A DNA stretch of 64,000 bases, from positions 62,001 through 126,000 of the forward strand of contig NZ_CAKKLV010000005.1 of NCBI RefSeq assembly GCF_918698115.1, given 5' to 3'. The position numbers and the translations under genes were made by a program. Below the pieces are notes generated by a model. The model did not search any database. It had not been told where the DNA came from and saw nothing but the letters and a program-made list of their open reading frames with translations. Shown one piece after another: positions 8,385-18,147 of the stretch. The stretch comes from Peribacillus sp. Bi96 (lineage in GTDB: Bacteria > Bacillota > Bacilli > Bacillales > DSM-1321). How positions within the stretch are numbered: the stretch's first letter is position 1; every line of letters starts with the position of its first letter.

Positions 8385-9494
8385 TTATTTGGTATACCTT
8401 TTACTAAAGGAAGTGAATTGATCGACAGCAGCGGGATCGACTTCAAAGCCAATGCCTGCAGACTTTGGAACGGTTATGACCCCATCTATAACGGTAACCT
8501 CCGGCTGAATGATGTCTTTATGCCAATAATTCGCAGATGCTGCGGTATCTCCAGGCATCGTGAAATTATCCAGAGTTGTCAAGGCGATATTATGAGCACG
8601 CCCGACACCTGATTCCAACATGCCCCCACACCAAACCGGAACTTTTCGTTCTTTACATAAATCATGTATTTTCTTCGCTTCCGTTAAACCGCCTACCCTG
8701 CCAATCTTGATATTAATGATTTTACAGCTTCCCAATTCAAGGGCTTTTCTTGCATCCTCCACCGAATGAATACTTTCATCCAAGCAAATCGGGGTTTTGA
8801 TTTCCGCCTGTAATGCCGCATGATCGACTATGTCATCCGACGACAAGGGCTGCTCGATCATCATTAAATCAAATTGATCAAGCTGCTTCAGTAATTCGAT
8901 GTCTTTCAGGCGGTAGGCGGAGTTTGCATCTGCCATGATCGGGATATCCGGATAACGATTGCGTACTTCCTTGATTACATCAACATCCCAACCTGGTTGA
9001 ATTTTTATTTTGATTCTTTTATAACCATCATTCAATCCATCTTCTATTTTCTTCAGTAATTCAGGTACTGTTTTTTGAATGCCGATACTGATTCCAACAT
9101 CGATTTTTTCGAGTTCTCCACCTAGTGCCATACTTAATGGGATATTCTTTTCTTTTGCGTATAAATCCCAAATAGCTCCCTCGATTGCCGATTTAGCCAT
9201 ATTATTTTTGCGAATATGCGAAAACATATCCGATACTTCACGAGGATGATCTATATCTTTATCCAATACAAGCGGAATCAAGAAATCTTCAAGCATGGTC
9301 CAATTTGTTTTTATTGTTTCTTCGTTATACCAAGGCGCTGAAAAAGCCACTGATTCAGCCCAACCAGAAAGCCCCTCCTCATTTTTCACTTCCACCAGAA
9401 TGAATTCCTTATCTATAAACGTTCCAAAGCTTGTTGTAAATGGAGCAATCAGATCCATGTTCAAATGACGTAAACGCACTTCTTTTATTTTCAT
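8385..9494 (-). CDS. N-acylamino acid racemase / o-succinylbenzoate synthase-like enolase-superfamily enzyme
   Basis: 369 residues. All catalytic residues of the OSBS/NSAR subgroup are present at family positions: the KxK pair Lys162/Lys164, metal ligands Asp189 (MADANSAY), Glu214 (MIEQPL) and Asp239 (CLDESI), and Lys263 (NIKIGRVGG). Members either make o-succinylbenzoate for menaquinone or racemise N-succinyl/N-acyl amino acids. No men genes are near. Instead a GNAT and an M20 amidohydrolase precede it, the context known in Geobacillus for D-to-L amino acid conversion, so racemase is the better call. ATG at 9494, thirteen bases after the GNAT stop. Confidence 0.88.
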   Translation of the reverse strand: MKIKEVRLRHLNMDLIAPFTTSFGTFIDKEFILVEVKNEEGLSGWAESVAFSAPWYNEETIKTNWTMLEDFLIPLVLDKDIDHPREVSDMFSHIRKNNMAKSAIEGAIWDLYAKEKNIPLSMALGGELEKIDVGISIGIQKTVPELLKKIEDGLNDGYKRIKIKIQPGWDVDVIKEVRNRYPDIPIMADANSAYRLKDIELLKQLDQFDLMMIEQPLSSDDIVDHAALQAEIKTPICLDESIHSVEDARKALELGSCKIINIKIGRVGGLTEAKKIHDLCKERKVPVWCGGMLESGVGRAHNIALTTLDNFTMPGDTAASANYWHKDIIQPEVTVIDGVITVPKSAGIGFEVDPAAVDQFTSFSKRYTK

Positions 9495-9507
9495 TTCTAC
9501 TTCCCTC

Positions 9508-10302
9508 TCAATCTTGTTTTTTTAATAAGTAGTTTTGAATGTGCTCACCTTGTTCCCGTTCTATTCCAACTACAACATATCCGTTAGCAAAAAGCGTTTT
9601 GAATAATTCACCCGTTTTTGACCGCCAATCAATCGCAAGGCGGAGATCACCTTTTTTGATTTTCTGAATATCTGTCGGGATGGGGATAGCGACCACATCT
9701 GCATTGGTTTCCAAATGATAATCCTTGATATAAGGAAAGCCTTGGTCATTCATTTCTGTGGTTACGATGTGTGTGGAATTTTCGGGAAGTGATGTCTCTT
9801 CCTTTCCTACCTGCCTTATATTCCATTCCACTACGAACCGATCAGTGGATAATCCTTCATTGAGGGTATCTTTCATATTCCCATAACAATCTTCCATATA
9901 TGTAGAGCAAACCGCTTTTAGCTTGCCGATATTCAAGTTTGCGTTCACACTTTCCAATGGATCATATGTCCATTTAATTAAATCGTAGCCTTTTTTGAGT
10001 GCTTCTTCTCTTTGTGCCAATTTAAGTAATCTACCGTAGCCCTTCTTTTGATGGGCAGGATGGATGGCTAGCATATGTGAACAAAGAAACACCCTTCCAT
10101 CCTTAAATCCCGGGAAACTGTATTGAAATCCAACTAACTGGTCATTGATATAACCACCTAAAACAAGGCCGCCGTTTTTGACTGCTGTAATCGTCTGATG
10201 GGTAGGTACGCAATCCATGCCCCATACAAGGATTTCAAGTCGCTGCACTTCTTGTAAATCCTCTAGTGTTGATAGCGATTTTATGATTAATTCATCAGTC
10301 AT
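9508..10302 (-). CDS. GNAT-family N-acyltransferase of the racemase operon
   Basis: 264 residues. The GNAT core is seen in [10 protein letters not shown], then the acyl-CoA binding segment [25 protein letters not shown] (about 87-110) with an H-x-K-x-G-Y-G loop, then [21 protein letters not shown]. That arrangement matches the GNAT proteins found beside N-succinylamino acid racemases, where they acylate D-amino acids. ATG at 10302 behind gaggaggg. It overlaps the M20 stop by eight bases (ATGACTGA), so translation is probably coupled. The longer frame from 10332 lies inside the M20 gene. Confidence 0.85.
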   Translation of the reverse strand: MTDELIIKSLSTLEDLQEVQRLEILVWGMDCVPTHQTITAVKNGGLVLGGYINDQLVGFQYSFPGFKDGRVFLCSHMLAIHPAHQKKGYGRLLKLAQREEALKKGYDLIKWTYDPLESVNANLNIGKLKAVCSTYMEDCYGNMKDTLNEGLSTDRFVVEWNIRQVGKEETSLPENSTHIVTTEMNDQGFPYIKDYHLETNADVVAIPIPTDIQKIKKGDLRLAIDWRSKTGELFKTLFANGYVVVGIEREQGEHIQNYLLKKQD

Positions 10303-11449
10303 GTAGGTGTCCCTCCTCTCCATACTTATCAAAAGTAAGAATGATGGCTTTCGTCAGGATTTCTATTCCGGAAAACAAAGCATCTTTGTTGAACGTCATG
10401 TCCGGATGATGGAGACCTGGTGTGAGATCACAGCCTAACCCAAGCATCGTCGCTTTGACTTCAGGCCTTTTCAACGTATAAAAATGAAAATCTTCTCCTC
10501 CGGTTGTTATGACAGGCGCTACCAAATTTTCTTTCCCGAGTGTATCGGCAATCGCTTCAGCCATTATTTCCTGGGCTTGTTCATTTACGATAGCTGCGGC
10601 AACATTTGCTGCCGGCTCGAGTTTTATTTCAACTCCATGGACAAACGCCAAAGATTCTGCAACTTTTTCCACCTTTTTGGTGAGCTCTTTCATCACTTCA
10701 TTATCTTGAGCCCTTAAATCCAGTGAGAATGTTGCTTTTCCAGGAATGATATTGGAACTTTCGCCTCCAGCGAAAAACTGGGTCATTTTTGCTGAATAAG
10801 GGATGGATGGATTGAGATGGATACTATTTAACATAGTGACGAAGGCCGCTCCTACTTCGATTGCATTTTGCCCTTGATGCGGCCTTGCCCCATGTGCATC
10901 CGTCCCGACTATTTCTCCTTTAATGAACTGTGCGGCTCCGTGGACAATGGCAGGTGACGCCTGCCCATCCTTCACTTCCTCCACTGGCCTTAAATGCACT
11001 CCATAAAGGAAGTCGACATCATCCAAAACTTTTTCTTCAATCATCTTCAAGGCGCCCGTACCTTTTTCTTCAGCTGGCTGAAAAATGAATTTCAGCTTAC
11101 CTCCCGGCCGAAAGTCCATTTCCTTCAAAACTAGGAATACTCCAAGTGCCAAGGTCATATGCCCGTCGTGCCCACAGGAATGATTAGCCTGAAACGTTCC
11201 ATGCACCTCCTGCCAAAGTGCATCGATATCGGATCGTAATCCGACTGTGAAAATCCCATTTCCCATTTCTCCAATCACTCCGGTACAATCTTGGAATGTT
11301 TCTACCGTGCAATGATTTTCTCTTAAAATATTAGAAATGAAAGCTGTCGTATTCACCTCATTCCAACTCGTTTCAGGATGAGCGTGTAAATGGTCGAATA
11401 TATCGATGATCCGCGGCCTTAATTTATCGATTGATTGTTTTATATCCAT
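10295..11449 (-). CDS. M20 family N-acyl-L-amino acid amidohydrolase
   Basis: 384 residues of the M20D aminoacylase type. The metal site is visible: HSCGHDGH (Cys92, His94), PAEEKGTGA (Glu127/Glu128), then GVHLRP and TTGGEDFHFY near the C terminus. The fold is a catalytic domain interrupted by a dimerisation domain around 180-290. It hydrolyses N-acylated amino acids. With the GNAT and racemase it would complete a route that acylates a D-amino acid, epimerises it and releases the L-form. ATG at 11449 behind aggggg; first structural gene after the regulator. Confidence 0.9.
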   Translation of the reverse strand: MDIKQSIDKLRPRIIDIFDHLHAHPETSWNEVNTTAFISNILRENHCTVETFQDCTGVIGEMGNGIFTVGLRSDIDALWQEVHGTFQANHSCGHDGHMTLALGVFLVLKEMDFRPGGKLKFIFQPAEEKGTGALKMIEEKVLDDVDFLYGVHLRPVEEVKDGQASPAIVHGAAQFIKGEIVGTDAHGARPHQGQNAIEVGAAFVTMLNSIHLNPSIPYSAKMTQFFAGGESSNIIPGKATFSLDLRAQDNEVMKELTKKVEKVAESLAFVHGVEIKLEPAANVAAAIVNEQAQEIMAEAIADTLGKENLVAPVITTGGEDFHFYTLKRPEVKATMLGLGCDLTPGLHHPDMTFNKDALFSGIEILTKAIILTFDKYGEEGHLHD

Positions 11450-11510
11450 TTCTGTTCCCCCTAATATCCCAGTTTTATCGGCTTGATTACTGAATTCATG
11501 TACGTGTTAA

Positions 11511-12353
11511 TTAAAAGAAATAATCATCTTGATTGAACGCATCATATCTAGCTTTTCTTTCTTTGAAACGCTGTTCATCTTTAATCGAAACACCTGCTAC
11601 CAAACTATTTAACAATGAGAATAAAACAGGTGCCGTATCGATAGTGGAGGTCCTCGGCGTGGATATGGGCAATAACATGTCACTGAAGTCAGCAATCGGT
11701 GCAAGTTCAGAATCAGTAATGCCGATTACAAATGAACCCGCTTGTTTGGCCATTTCCGTGATTTTTACCGTCTCTTTCACATACCGATGAAATGAAATGG
11801 CGACAAAAACGGAATTTTCAGTCATTTTGTTCAGTTGTGAAAAAATATCATCTGTGTCCGGTCTATATAAATGGACATCTTCCCTAACAAGCCTAAGTGT
11901 ATACGTTAACCAATGCGCTGCCGAAAATGATAAACGGTGTCCGGAAATCAAGATATAGTCGGCTGCCGCCAATTTATCAACTGTTTTGGAGAAATCATCA
12001 TTTGATAAATTTTTCATTGTCTTTTCGATGCTAAGAATATCCTGCCCCATCACTTGGGCCATGAAGTTTGGCTGATGGGCAGCTTCCAGTTTAGATGAAT
12101 GATACTCATTCAAACTGCTGCTCTCGAATATCAACTGATTACGAATAAGTTTTTGAATTTCCGCAAATCCACTTAACCCCAACGAATAACAAAAACGTAT
12201 GATAGTCGTTTCACTGACGCCAATATCCTTCCCTAGCTTTTCAGCTGAAGTGACTGCGAATGTATGTGAATGTACTAACAAATATTTCGCTACCTTTTTT
12301 TGACCAGTCGATAAATCAGGGAATACCTCTTTAACTTTTAGCTGTAAATCCAT
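11511..12353 (-). CDS. RpiR/MurR-family transcriptional regulator
   Basis: 280 residues: an N-terminal helix-turn-helix (TSAEKLGKDIGVSETTIIRFCYSLGLSGFAE, about 38-70) followed by a SIS sugar/phosphosugar-type domain (ADYILISGHRLSFSAAHWL; FVIGITDSELAPIADFSDMLLPI). It probably controls the amidohydrolase-GNAT-racemase genes that start about 60 bases downstream. The ATG at 12353 was chosen because gagggg sits seven bases upstream; a TTG at 12368 would precede that site. The signal sensed is unknown. Confidence 0.88.
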   Translation of the reverse strand: MDLQLKVKEVFPDLSTGQKKVAKYLLVHSHTFAVTSAEKLGKDIGVSETTIIRFCYSLGLSGFAEIQKLIRNQLIFESSSLNEYHSSKLEAAHQPNFMAQVMGQDILSIEKTMKNLSNDDFSKTVDKLAAADYILISGHRLSFSAAHWLTYTLRLVREDVHLYRPDTDDIFSQLNKMTENSVFVAISFHRYVKETVKITEMAKQAGSFVIGITDSELAPIADFSDMLLPISTPRTSTIDTAPVLFSLLNSLVAGVSIKDEQRFKERKARYDAFNQDDYFF

Positions 12354-12511
12354 AAAACATCCCCTCAAAACAAAGTATGAATCCTAAACTTTTTATATAC
12401 CAATATGAAGTATTAACTTCTTTAATAATAGAACGTATTTTATCACGGGTTCTTTAATAAAACAACAATATTCAGAATTTTTAATAAAAAAAGGGGTCGA
12501 TTTCTCCTAAC

Positions 12512-12545
12512 AAAAAAAACCACGAAGATGAACTCCGTGGTTTTC
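12512..12545 (-). terminator. Terminator of the radical-SAM gene
   Basis: On the minus strand accacgg...tcgtggt forms a stem followed by a run of eight T, twelve bases after the stop codon. Confidence 0.8.
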
Positions 12546-12553
12546 CTTACTCT

Positions 12554-13435
12554 TTATTTTTTATGACGCTTTGCATAGCCACACCGTTTACATAGCTCTT
12601 CAACTGCACATCTTCTTGAGAAGCCATCATACATGTTTTTAGCCCGTTCACCATTTAAAATTTCTTCAAGTGACGATTCAAATATATTCCCAAGTGGAAT
12701 TTTCCCTTCACTATCCAAACAGCAAGGTACAACCGTTCCATCCACCAAGATGCCCAACTGATCTCTCAGAGCATAACAGAATATATTTTCATCGATAATG
12801 TCACGGTCCAATTCCGGCCACTCGAATTTTTCAGCCATGTTTATATAAACCCTGTCCTTCAACTTGATATTATTCTTTTGTTGAAGAGCTTCACTTAAGC
12901 GGATATCCAAAGAAAGCTTCTCCTCCAACATACTGAGAATATCGTCGTTCAGGCCATTACTCGCTTTCAGTTCATCTGTATCCATATTCCATAAACGAAT
13001 GGCGCAAATCACTTCACTTTTTTCATTAGCCTCATTAATGAAATCGGCAATATTACTGACATAAGAGTCAAGACTATTGCCCGTATCATTTGCCTCAAAG
13101 CTATGAAGGGAAATATTCACCTGCCGAAGGGCTTTTTTGGAAAGCAGCTTGTCTTTGACCTTTTGAATCAAAGTACCGTTCGTTGTAATATTCACTTTCA
13201 GATCATTTTCAGCACTGATATCCAGGAATGTACCCAAATTTTTATTTAAAAATGGTTCACCCATCAGATGAAAGTAAATATGATCGGTGTGTGGTTTGAT
13301 TTTCTCGATAACATGCGTAAACCCTTCAGGATCCATGAATTTCAGGGTCCTTTGCAAGCTGGAGCTCGGACAAAAATTGCACTTCAAGTTACATATATTT
13401 GTAATTTCCACATAAACTTTCTTAAACTTTCTCAT
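12554..13435 (-). CDS. Radical SAM/SPASM-domain protein
   Basis: 293 residues. The [4Fe-4S]/SAM motif CNLKCNFC (Cys15, Cys19, Cys22) opens the domain, followed by YFHLMGEPFLN and NITTNGT, the SAM-binding strands. The C-terminal SPASM region has the expected cysteines: FCYALRDQLGILVDGTVVPCC and then CAVEELCKRCGY. SPASM proteins mature peptides or assist dehydrogenases. No precursor peptide gene or partner is visible next to it, so the substrate is unknown. ATG at 13435 behind ggggt; a monocistronic unit with its own terminator. Confidence 0.87.
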   Translation of the reverse strand: MRKFKKVYVEITNICNLKCNFCPSSSLQRTLKFMDPEGFTHVIEKIKPHTDHIYFHLMGEPFLNKNLGTFLDISAENDLKVNITTNGTLIQKVKDKLLSKKALRQVNISLHSFEANDTGNSLDSYVSNIADFINEANEKSEVICAIRLWNMDTDELKASNGLNDDILSMLEEKLSLDIRLSEALQQKNNIKLKDRVYINMAEKFEWPELDRDIIDENIFCYALRDQLGILVDGTVVPCCLDSEGKIPLGNIFESSLEEILNGERAKNMYDGFSRRCAVEELCKRCGYAKRHKK

Positions 13436-13603
13436 TATATACTACCCCTAAAATCTAGCTATATTGTTTCAATCTGATACTAACTATACTTGTTAGCAGC
13501 TCATAAATGCAATGAAAACTTCATGGCAGGGGCATAAGTGTGTTGATCTCATAACATTTTTTCCAGTGGCAGCCATTATTCATTTGCCATTCACATTAAG
13601 AAT

Positions 13604-13634
13604 GAAAAAAACATCTTCTTGAGCTGAAGATGTT
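13604..13634 (-). terminator. Terminator of the M14-DUF3889 unit
   Basis: Arms aacatcttc and gaagatgtt with a seven-base loop, followed on the minus strand by seven T. It lies about 40 bases after the DUF3889 gene. Confidence 0.8.
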
Positions 13635-13670
13635 CGGTTAGATACATACCTATAATTTCCGTTTGTGAAC

Positions 13671-13991
13671 TCACTTTCCTTTTTGCTCCGTGACCTTTAA
13701 ATTAAGTAATTTTTCATTTGTCAAATCATGTTGAACGGTCACGATGACATTGAACTCCTTTCCTTTTTCCTTGACCAAAAATCTGAAATCGTCTTGGACA
13801 AAATTCTTCGCTATAGTTTTTCTACCATTATATTCATAATCGCTAATCTCAACTTCGGGATAATCTGCTTGGACGACGGCAATCGCAATTTTTCCGTATT
13901 TTTCATAATCAGGTTTTTGGGCCTGTGCAGAAATGGACCCTGCTTGTATTATCAAAAAAATACCCATTAGCATCATGATGACTTTTTTCAA
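13671..13991 (-). CDS. Secreted DUF3889 (YhdC/YqzG-like) protein
   Basis: 106 residues with a clear signal peptide (MKKVIMMLMGIFLIIQAGSISAQAQ) and a small domain with DYEKYGKIAIAVVQADYPEVEISDYEYNGR-like sequence and FRFLVKEKGKEFNVIVTV, matching the DUF3889 family. Function unknown; the family has a PepSY-like strand-helix layout. TTG start at 13991 with aaggagg nine bases upstream. It follows the M14 peptidase by about 50 bases, and a DUF3889 gene (yhdC) also neighbours yhdB in B. subtilis. Confidence 0.78.
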   Translation of the reverse strand: MKKVIMMLMGIFLIIQAGSISAQAQKPDYEKYGKIAIAVVQADYPEVEISDYEYNGRKTIAKNFVQDDFRFLVKEKGKEFNVIVTVQHDLTNEKLLNLKVTEQKGK

Positions 13992-14041
13992 TATCTTTCC
14001 CTCCTTATACTGTCCTCTTATTTATTATTATGTAAAATTGT

Positions 14042-15010
14042 TCAATTGTTATGCAGCAGGTTCGCTTCATTTACAAGCATGATCCCAACAAAATGATTCC
14101 TTTTCCATTCTTCAGGAAATACAGTCATTGGAGGATTGGTTTCATCCACTAAATAACTGAGTTCGATTGTCATTCCTGGGCGCCCGAATTCAGTAATGAA
14201 CCAATCCGTAAATCCACTGCCCACTGCTTCTTTTTCCGGAAAGGTCAATTCATACCCAGTCATTTCCGCTGTTTTTTTGGCAATGCCATAATCCCTTGCC
14301 ATATTTTCACGTTTATTTTGATAATGCCAAAAGATTTCCCTCCCGGACGTATGGTAGGAAACCGCAATAAGGGGATCGATTTTCCTCGTAAAATCAGCAA
14401 GCGCTTTAACCTCCGCAGCCTCAAGGGGGTGTTCACCCTTATAAAATTGATAAGTTGGTTTTGTTTCATCACTCATGACTTCTTTCCATCCAGCCGGATA
14501 CTGCCTATTTAAATCAATGCCTTTGGCGTTGGCCTTCCAACGCGACCAATTCTTACTATATCGGTTCATTTTCCAGACGGCTGCCTTTTCAATAAAGCTC
14601 AAGTTTGATAAATCTCCTTGCTGGATGCTGACGCCATCTGGATTCAGCATCGGGATAAACCAGATGCTGACTTCATCCATTAATGCCGAAGAATACCCTC
14701 CTACCGACTTACCCGCCCGATAAGCGCCTGCATATTCCTCGAGCATGCTCATTAACAGTTTGGAGCTGAGCCATTCCCTACCATGATGCGAGCCTACAAG
14801 CAATATCGACCTTTTCCCTTCTCCTAACTTCACTGCCTTTATATTTTTTCCTTCTTCAGTGTGCCCGATTATTTGTACGTCCAATTCATATTGGTTCTGG
14901 ATTCCCTGCAGATCCGCTTCCATTCGTTCAGGGGAATACACTTCTTCTGCAAATGTGGTTTCGGGAAACAAAAGGAAGATGAATATTCCAATTAGCATTA
15001 ATTTTCTCAT
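14042..15010 (-). CDS. Secreted M14-family zinc carboxypeptidase
   Basis: 322 residues with a signal peptide (residues 1 to about 21) and an M14 domain. Zinc ligands are seen in GSHHGREWLSS (His/Glu of the HxxE motif) and in AVSYHTSGRE (third His); the catalytic Glu lies in GMTIELSY near residue 284. Other M14 marks are MLNPDGV and GIDLNRQYP. The closest type is the Bacillus M14 group related to gamma-D-glutamyl-diamino acid peptidases, so it may trim cell-wall peptides outside the cell. ATG at 15010 behind aaaaggtg; likely co-transcribed with the DUF3889 gene. Confidence 0.88.
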   Translation of the reverse strand: MRKLMLIGIFIFLLFPETTFAEEVYSPERMEADLQGIQNQYELDVQIIGHTEEGKNIKAVKLGEGKRSILLVGSHHGREWLSSKLLMSMLEEYAGAYRAGKSVGGYSSALMDEVSIWFIPMLNPDGVSIQQGDLSNLSFIEKAAVWKMNRYSKNWSRWKANAKGIDLNRQYPAGWKEVMSDETKPTYQFYKGEHPLEAAEVKALADFTRKIDPLIAVSYHTSGREIFWHYQNKRENMARDYGIAKKTAEMTGYELTFPEKEAVGSGFTDWFITEFGRPGMTIELSYLVDETNPPMTVFPEEWKRNHFVGIMLVNEANLLHNN

Positions 15011-15142
15011 GTACTCACCTTTTATTTTTATTCAGGTAAAAAGCAACAACCGCGGTCCAAATACATCACCACATATTGTAAGGAAATATTCAGTCCGATC
15101 TGAACAAAATACAAATAGCTCCTTATTAAGGGGGAGAACTAC

Positions 15143-15385
15143 ATGAGGATTGCGGATTATGATCAAGCATTGTTTCACACACACCGTTCTGATTGGGACA
15201 GCTTGTTAGTATTAATGGTTCGAACGAAAGATCACATTCTTTCGAAAAAAATTGAACATTTTTTGCACGCATACCGGTTTGAGCATGATTACCAAATCGT
15301 TCAATCCCAGCTGTATGCACTTCTACGTTATCTGGATCATGCAGCAGAAAAAACAAGCGATTATTTAAATGAACTCCCAAGCTAA
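15143..15385 (+). CDS. yhdB: YhdB family protein
   Basis: 80 residues, the same length as B. subtilis YhdB. It is a soluble, helix-rich protein beginning MRIADYDQALFHTHRSDWDSLL and ending HAAEKTSDYLNELPS. Function unknown. ATG at 15143 behind aaggggga. It sits divergent from the M14-DUF3889 pair and convergent with yhdA, as expected from the B. subtilis yhdA-yhdB-yhdC order. Confidence 0.85.
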   Translation: MRIADYDQALFHTHRSDWDSLLVLMVRTKDHILSKKIEHFLHAYRFEHDYQIVQSQLYALLRYLDHAAEKTSDYLNELPS

Positions 15386-15481
15386 AACTAACTATAGTTT
15401 TTGCAAAATGGGGGAATTTATACAAGAAGATTGATTTACGGGGATTTAACTGTGGCTGGTGGAACCCTAGAAATTAAGGAA

Positions 15482-15512
15482 GGGTCAGGTATTTTAATAC
15501 CTGACCCCCATT
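15482..15512 (+). terminator. Intrinsic terminator between yhdB and yhdA
   Basis: gggtcaggta and tacctgaccc form a ten-base-pair stem about 100 bases past the yhdB stop. The T-rich part (15528-15534) is some distance away, so efficiency is uncertain. Confidence 0.6.
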
Positions 15513-15515
15513 TCA

Positions 15516-16046
15516 TTATTTTTTTATTGTCGCATATGCAGTTGCATATATTTTAAGTTCTTCAATTAAACCTTCTACAAGTTCAGCAGACTCTTCAAAT
15601 AAACCATCATTTTCATAATCGAAGCAATGCGGATCAAGGACCAATTGTTTCGGAATCACATTAGCATAAAGGCTACGCCCTACAGTCCTCATGGAATTCA
15701 AGGCGTTGATTCCGCCCTTTCCTCCTCCGGAAACAGCCAATAAAGCGACTGGTTTATGCGTGAATTGTTCACTGCTTAGAAAATCCAATGCATTTTTCAA
15801 AACTCCGCTCATCGAACCATGATACTCCGGAGTGGCAAGAATCACGCCATCCGCTTCCTCGATGCTTTTACGAAGACCTTGAATCACTTCCAATTGATAT
15901 TGCTCACCTTCACCTGAATATAAAGGAATCTCACTATTGCTTAAATCAATAAGTTCCACTCCGTATTTCTTGGAAATGTAGCGTGATGCAATCCCTGTAC
16001 GCCCCTGTTTACGTGGTGAACCATTAATGATTACTAATTTTTTCAT
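15516..16046 (-). CDS. yhdA: NADPH-dependent FMN reductase / azoreductase (YhdA-like)
   Basis: 176 residues with a flavodoxin-like fold. The FMN phosphate loop is INGSPRKQGRTG (about 6-17); TPEYHGSMSGVLKNALDFL is the classic second flavin motif; VSGGGKGG is the third. B. subtilis YhdA (Azr) reduces azo dyes and quinones with NADPH. ATG at 16046 behind ggaggg. Position beside yhdB and pgcA repeats the B. subtilis gene order. Confidence 0.88.
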   Translation of the reverse strand: MKKLVIINGSPRKQGRTGIASRYISKKYGVELIDLSNSEIPLYSGEGEQYQLEVIQGLRKSIEEADGVILATPEYHGSMSGVLKNALDFLSSEQFTHKPVALLAVSGGGKGGINALNSMRTVGRSLYANVIPKQLVLDPHCFDYENDGLFEESAELVEGLIEELKIYATAYATIKK

Positions 16047-16226
16047 ATAAAAATAACCCTCCCATTGTTCCTATATTGCTGCTCACTCTATCTACATAAT
16101 GAACCGATGTTTTCCGAGGTCACTCGCCAATACAGTATACCAAAACCGAAACAGAAATTCCTTGAATTTTGATTATTCTTGCTACTAAAAATTTGTCGGC
16201 GTCAACTTTTATTGACTTTACAATAA

Positions 16227-16252
16227 AAAAACGAAGGACCAAAGTCCTTCGT
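16227..16252 (-). terminator. Terminator of pgcA
   Basis: acgaaggac-caaa-gtccttcgt followed on the minus strand by six T, about 17 bases after the pgcA stop. Confidence 0.88.
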
Positions 16253-16268
16253 TTAGCTTTTCAAACAT

Positions 16269-18005
16269 TTAAACTAATGCTTCGATCTTACCCATGAAAT
16301 CAGCCATGACTTCAGCTAACTTTGACTCAGCTTCTGGCATTGATTTACCTTGGACACCGAAATAGAATTTAATTTTCGGTTCAGTGCCTGAGGGACGAAG
16401 GCATACCCATGTACCGTCTTCAAGGAAATACTTCAATACGTTTGATTTCGGAAGCTCGATCGATTCTTCATCATTTGAAGGTAATGAACGCTTTATACTG
16501 CTCAGATAATCTTCCTCAATAACCACCTGGGTGCCGGCAATTTGAGCAGGCGGATTTTGACGGAATTGATTCAATATACCAGAAATCTGTTTTGCTCCCT
16601 CTTTGCCCTTTAACGTCAATGAACGCAAACCTTCCAGGTAAAATCCGTATTTTTCAAACACATTCAATAACCCTTCATAAAGTGTCAATCCCTGCTTTTT
16701 ATAATAAGCACAGACCTCTACAGCTAGCACTGCCGCTTGAATGGCATCTTTATCACGGGCAAAGTCCTTAATTAGATAACCGTAGCTTTCTTCATACCCG
16801 AACAAAAAGCTGTGTTCTCCGCTTTCATTATACTGATTTATTTTCTCGGCTATGAATTTAAACCCGGTCAGAACATCCACCGTTTGCAAGCCATAGGATT
16901 CCGCAATCGTCCGCCCGATTTCTGAGGTGACAATTGTTTTTAAGACGACTCCATTTTGGGGAATTGTCCCCTTTTCTCTTTTCTGTGCCAGTAAATAATC
17001 GAGGAATAGGGCACCTGTTTGATTTCCTGTCAGGATAACATATTGGCCCATCTCGTTTTTCACGGCTATCCCCAGCCGATCGGCATCTGGGTCCGTTGCA
17101 ATCAATAAGTCCGCTTCCACTTTGTTTCCAAGCTCGATCGCCATTTCAAATGCAGCTGGTTCCTCAGGATTCGGAGACTTGACTGTTGAAAAATCTGGAT
17201 CTGGCATCTCCTGCTCCTTAACGATATGCAGGTTTTGGTAACCTAAACTTTGCAGTGCCCGTCTTACTGATTTATTTGCCGTGCCATGAAGTGGCGTAAA
17301 AACGATTGACACATCTATTTCCTCTGCAAGCTGTGGATTCTCGGGAACTGTAAGCAACTCTTGATTATACGCTGCATCTAATTCCTCGCCAATCATTTCA
17401 ATGAGGCCCTTCCCTATAAGACTTTCTGCTTCTTCAACCTGAATTTCAAGCTCACTTTCAATGGCATTCACGTAGCCGATCACTTGATCCGCAGCCTCAG
17501 GTGGCAATTGTGCCCCATCAGGTCCATAAACCTTGTAACCATTATATTCAGGCGGATTGTGGCTTGCCGTGATGACGATTCCAGCAAATGCATTCAGTTC
17601 GCGAACGGCAAATGATAATTCGGGAGTAGGCCGCAATTCATCGAATAAATAAGCCTTCACCCCAAATGTTGCTAAGGTTTTAGCTGCTTCGAGTGCAAAT
17701 TCCGGTGACTTATATCTCGAATCATAAGCAATCACAGCCCCTCTTCCCTTTGCCTCTTCCCCAAACGATGAGATATATTGGGCCAAACCAACCGTGGCTT
17801 TCCTTACTGTATAAAGATTCATCCGGTTCGTTCCCGCTCCGATTTCCCCACGCATACCGCCTGTACCAAATTCTAAATTCTTATAAAAGGCATCTTCGAG
17901 TTTTGCTTCATCCTGCTGCATCTCCTCGAGGAGGACACGTAATTCCTCATTTAAATTCTGGTATCCTGCCCATGTGGTGTATAAAGATTTCCATTCCATC
18001 TCCAT
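16269..18005 (-). CDS. pgcA: Alpha-phosphoglucomutase PgcA
   Basis: 578 residues, the length of Bacillus PgcA. It interconverts glucose-6-phosphate and glucose-1-phosphate for UDP-glucose, glycolipid and teichoic acid synthesis. The phosphoserine loop [13 protein letters not shown] places the catalytic Ser at 148. The metal loop DPDADRLG and the sugar loop GYEESYGY are intact, and the C-terminal phosphate-binding [13 protein letters not shown] is present. ATG at 18005 after ggaggag. Monocistronic, between yhcX and yhdA as in B. subtilis. Confidence 0.95.
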   Translation of the reverse strand: MEMEWKSLYTTWAGYQNLNEELRVLLEEMQQDEAKLEDAFYKNLEFGTGGMRGEIGAGTNRMNLYTVRKATVGLAQYISSFGEEAKGRGAVIAYDSRYKSPEFALEAAKTLATFGVKAYLFDELRPTPELSFAVRELNAFAGIVITASHNPPEYNGYKVYGPDGAQLPPEAADQVIGYVNAIESELEIQVEEAESLIGKGLIEMIGEELDAAYNQELLTVPENPQLAEEIDVSIVFTPLHGTANKSVRRALQSLGYQNLHIVKEQEMPDPDFSTVKSPNPEEPAAFEMAIELGNKVEADLLIATDPDADRLGIAVKNEMGQYVILTGNQTGALFLDYLLAQKREKGTIPQNGVVLKTIVTSEIGRTIAESYGLQTVDVLTGFKFIAEKINQYNESGEHSFLFGYEESYGYLIKDFARDKDAIQAAVLAVEVCAYYKKQGLTLYEGLLNVFEKYGFYLEGLRSLTLKGKEGAKQISGILNQFRQNPPAQIAGTQVVIEEDYLSSIKRSLPSNDEESIELPKSNVLKYFLEDGTWVCLRPSGTEPKIKFYFGVQGKSMPEAESKLAEVMADFMGKIEALV

Positions 18006-18147
18006 TATCTCCTCCCAAATGCCTTATTTTAGTCGTTATGTATCTACCTATACAAAATTATCACATTTTTTCCAATAAATGAAGTAAGAGCTCATAATGA
18101 AAAGGACAGCATTAAGCATTGCTTCTCATCACGAGCTCTCTATCTCT

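Noticed and set aside
8385-9494. Calling the racemase menC
   Set aside because: Sequence alone cannot separate OSBS from NSAR, and the GNAT/M20 context favours amino acid racemisation; no men genes are near.
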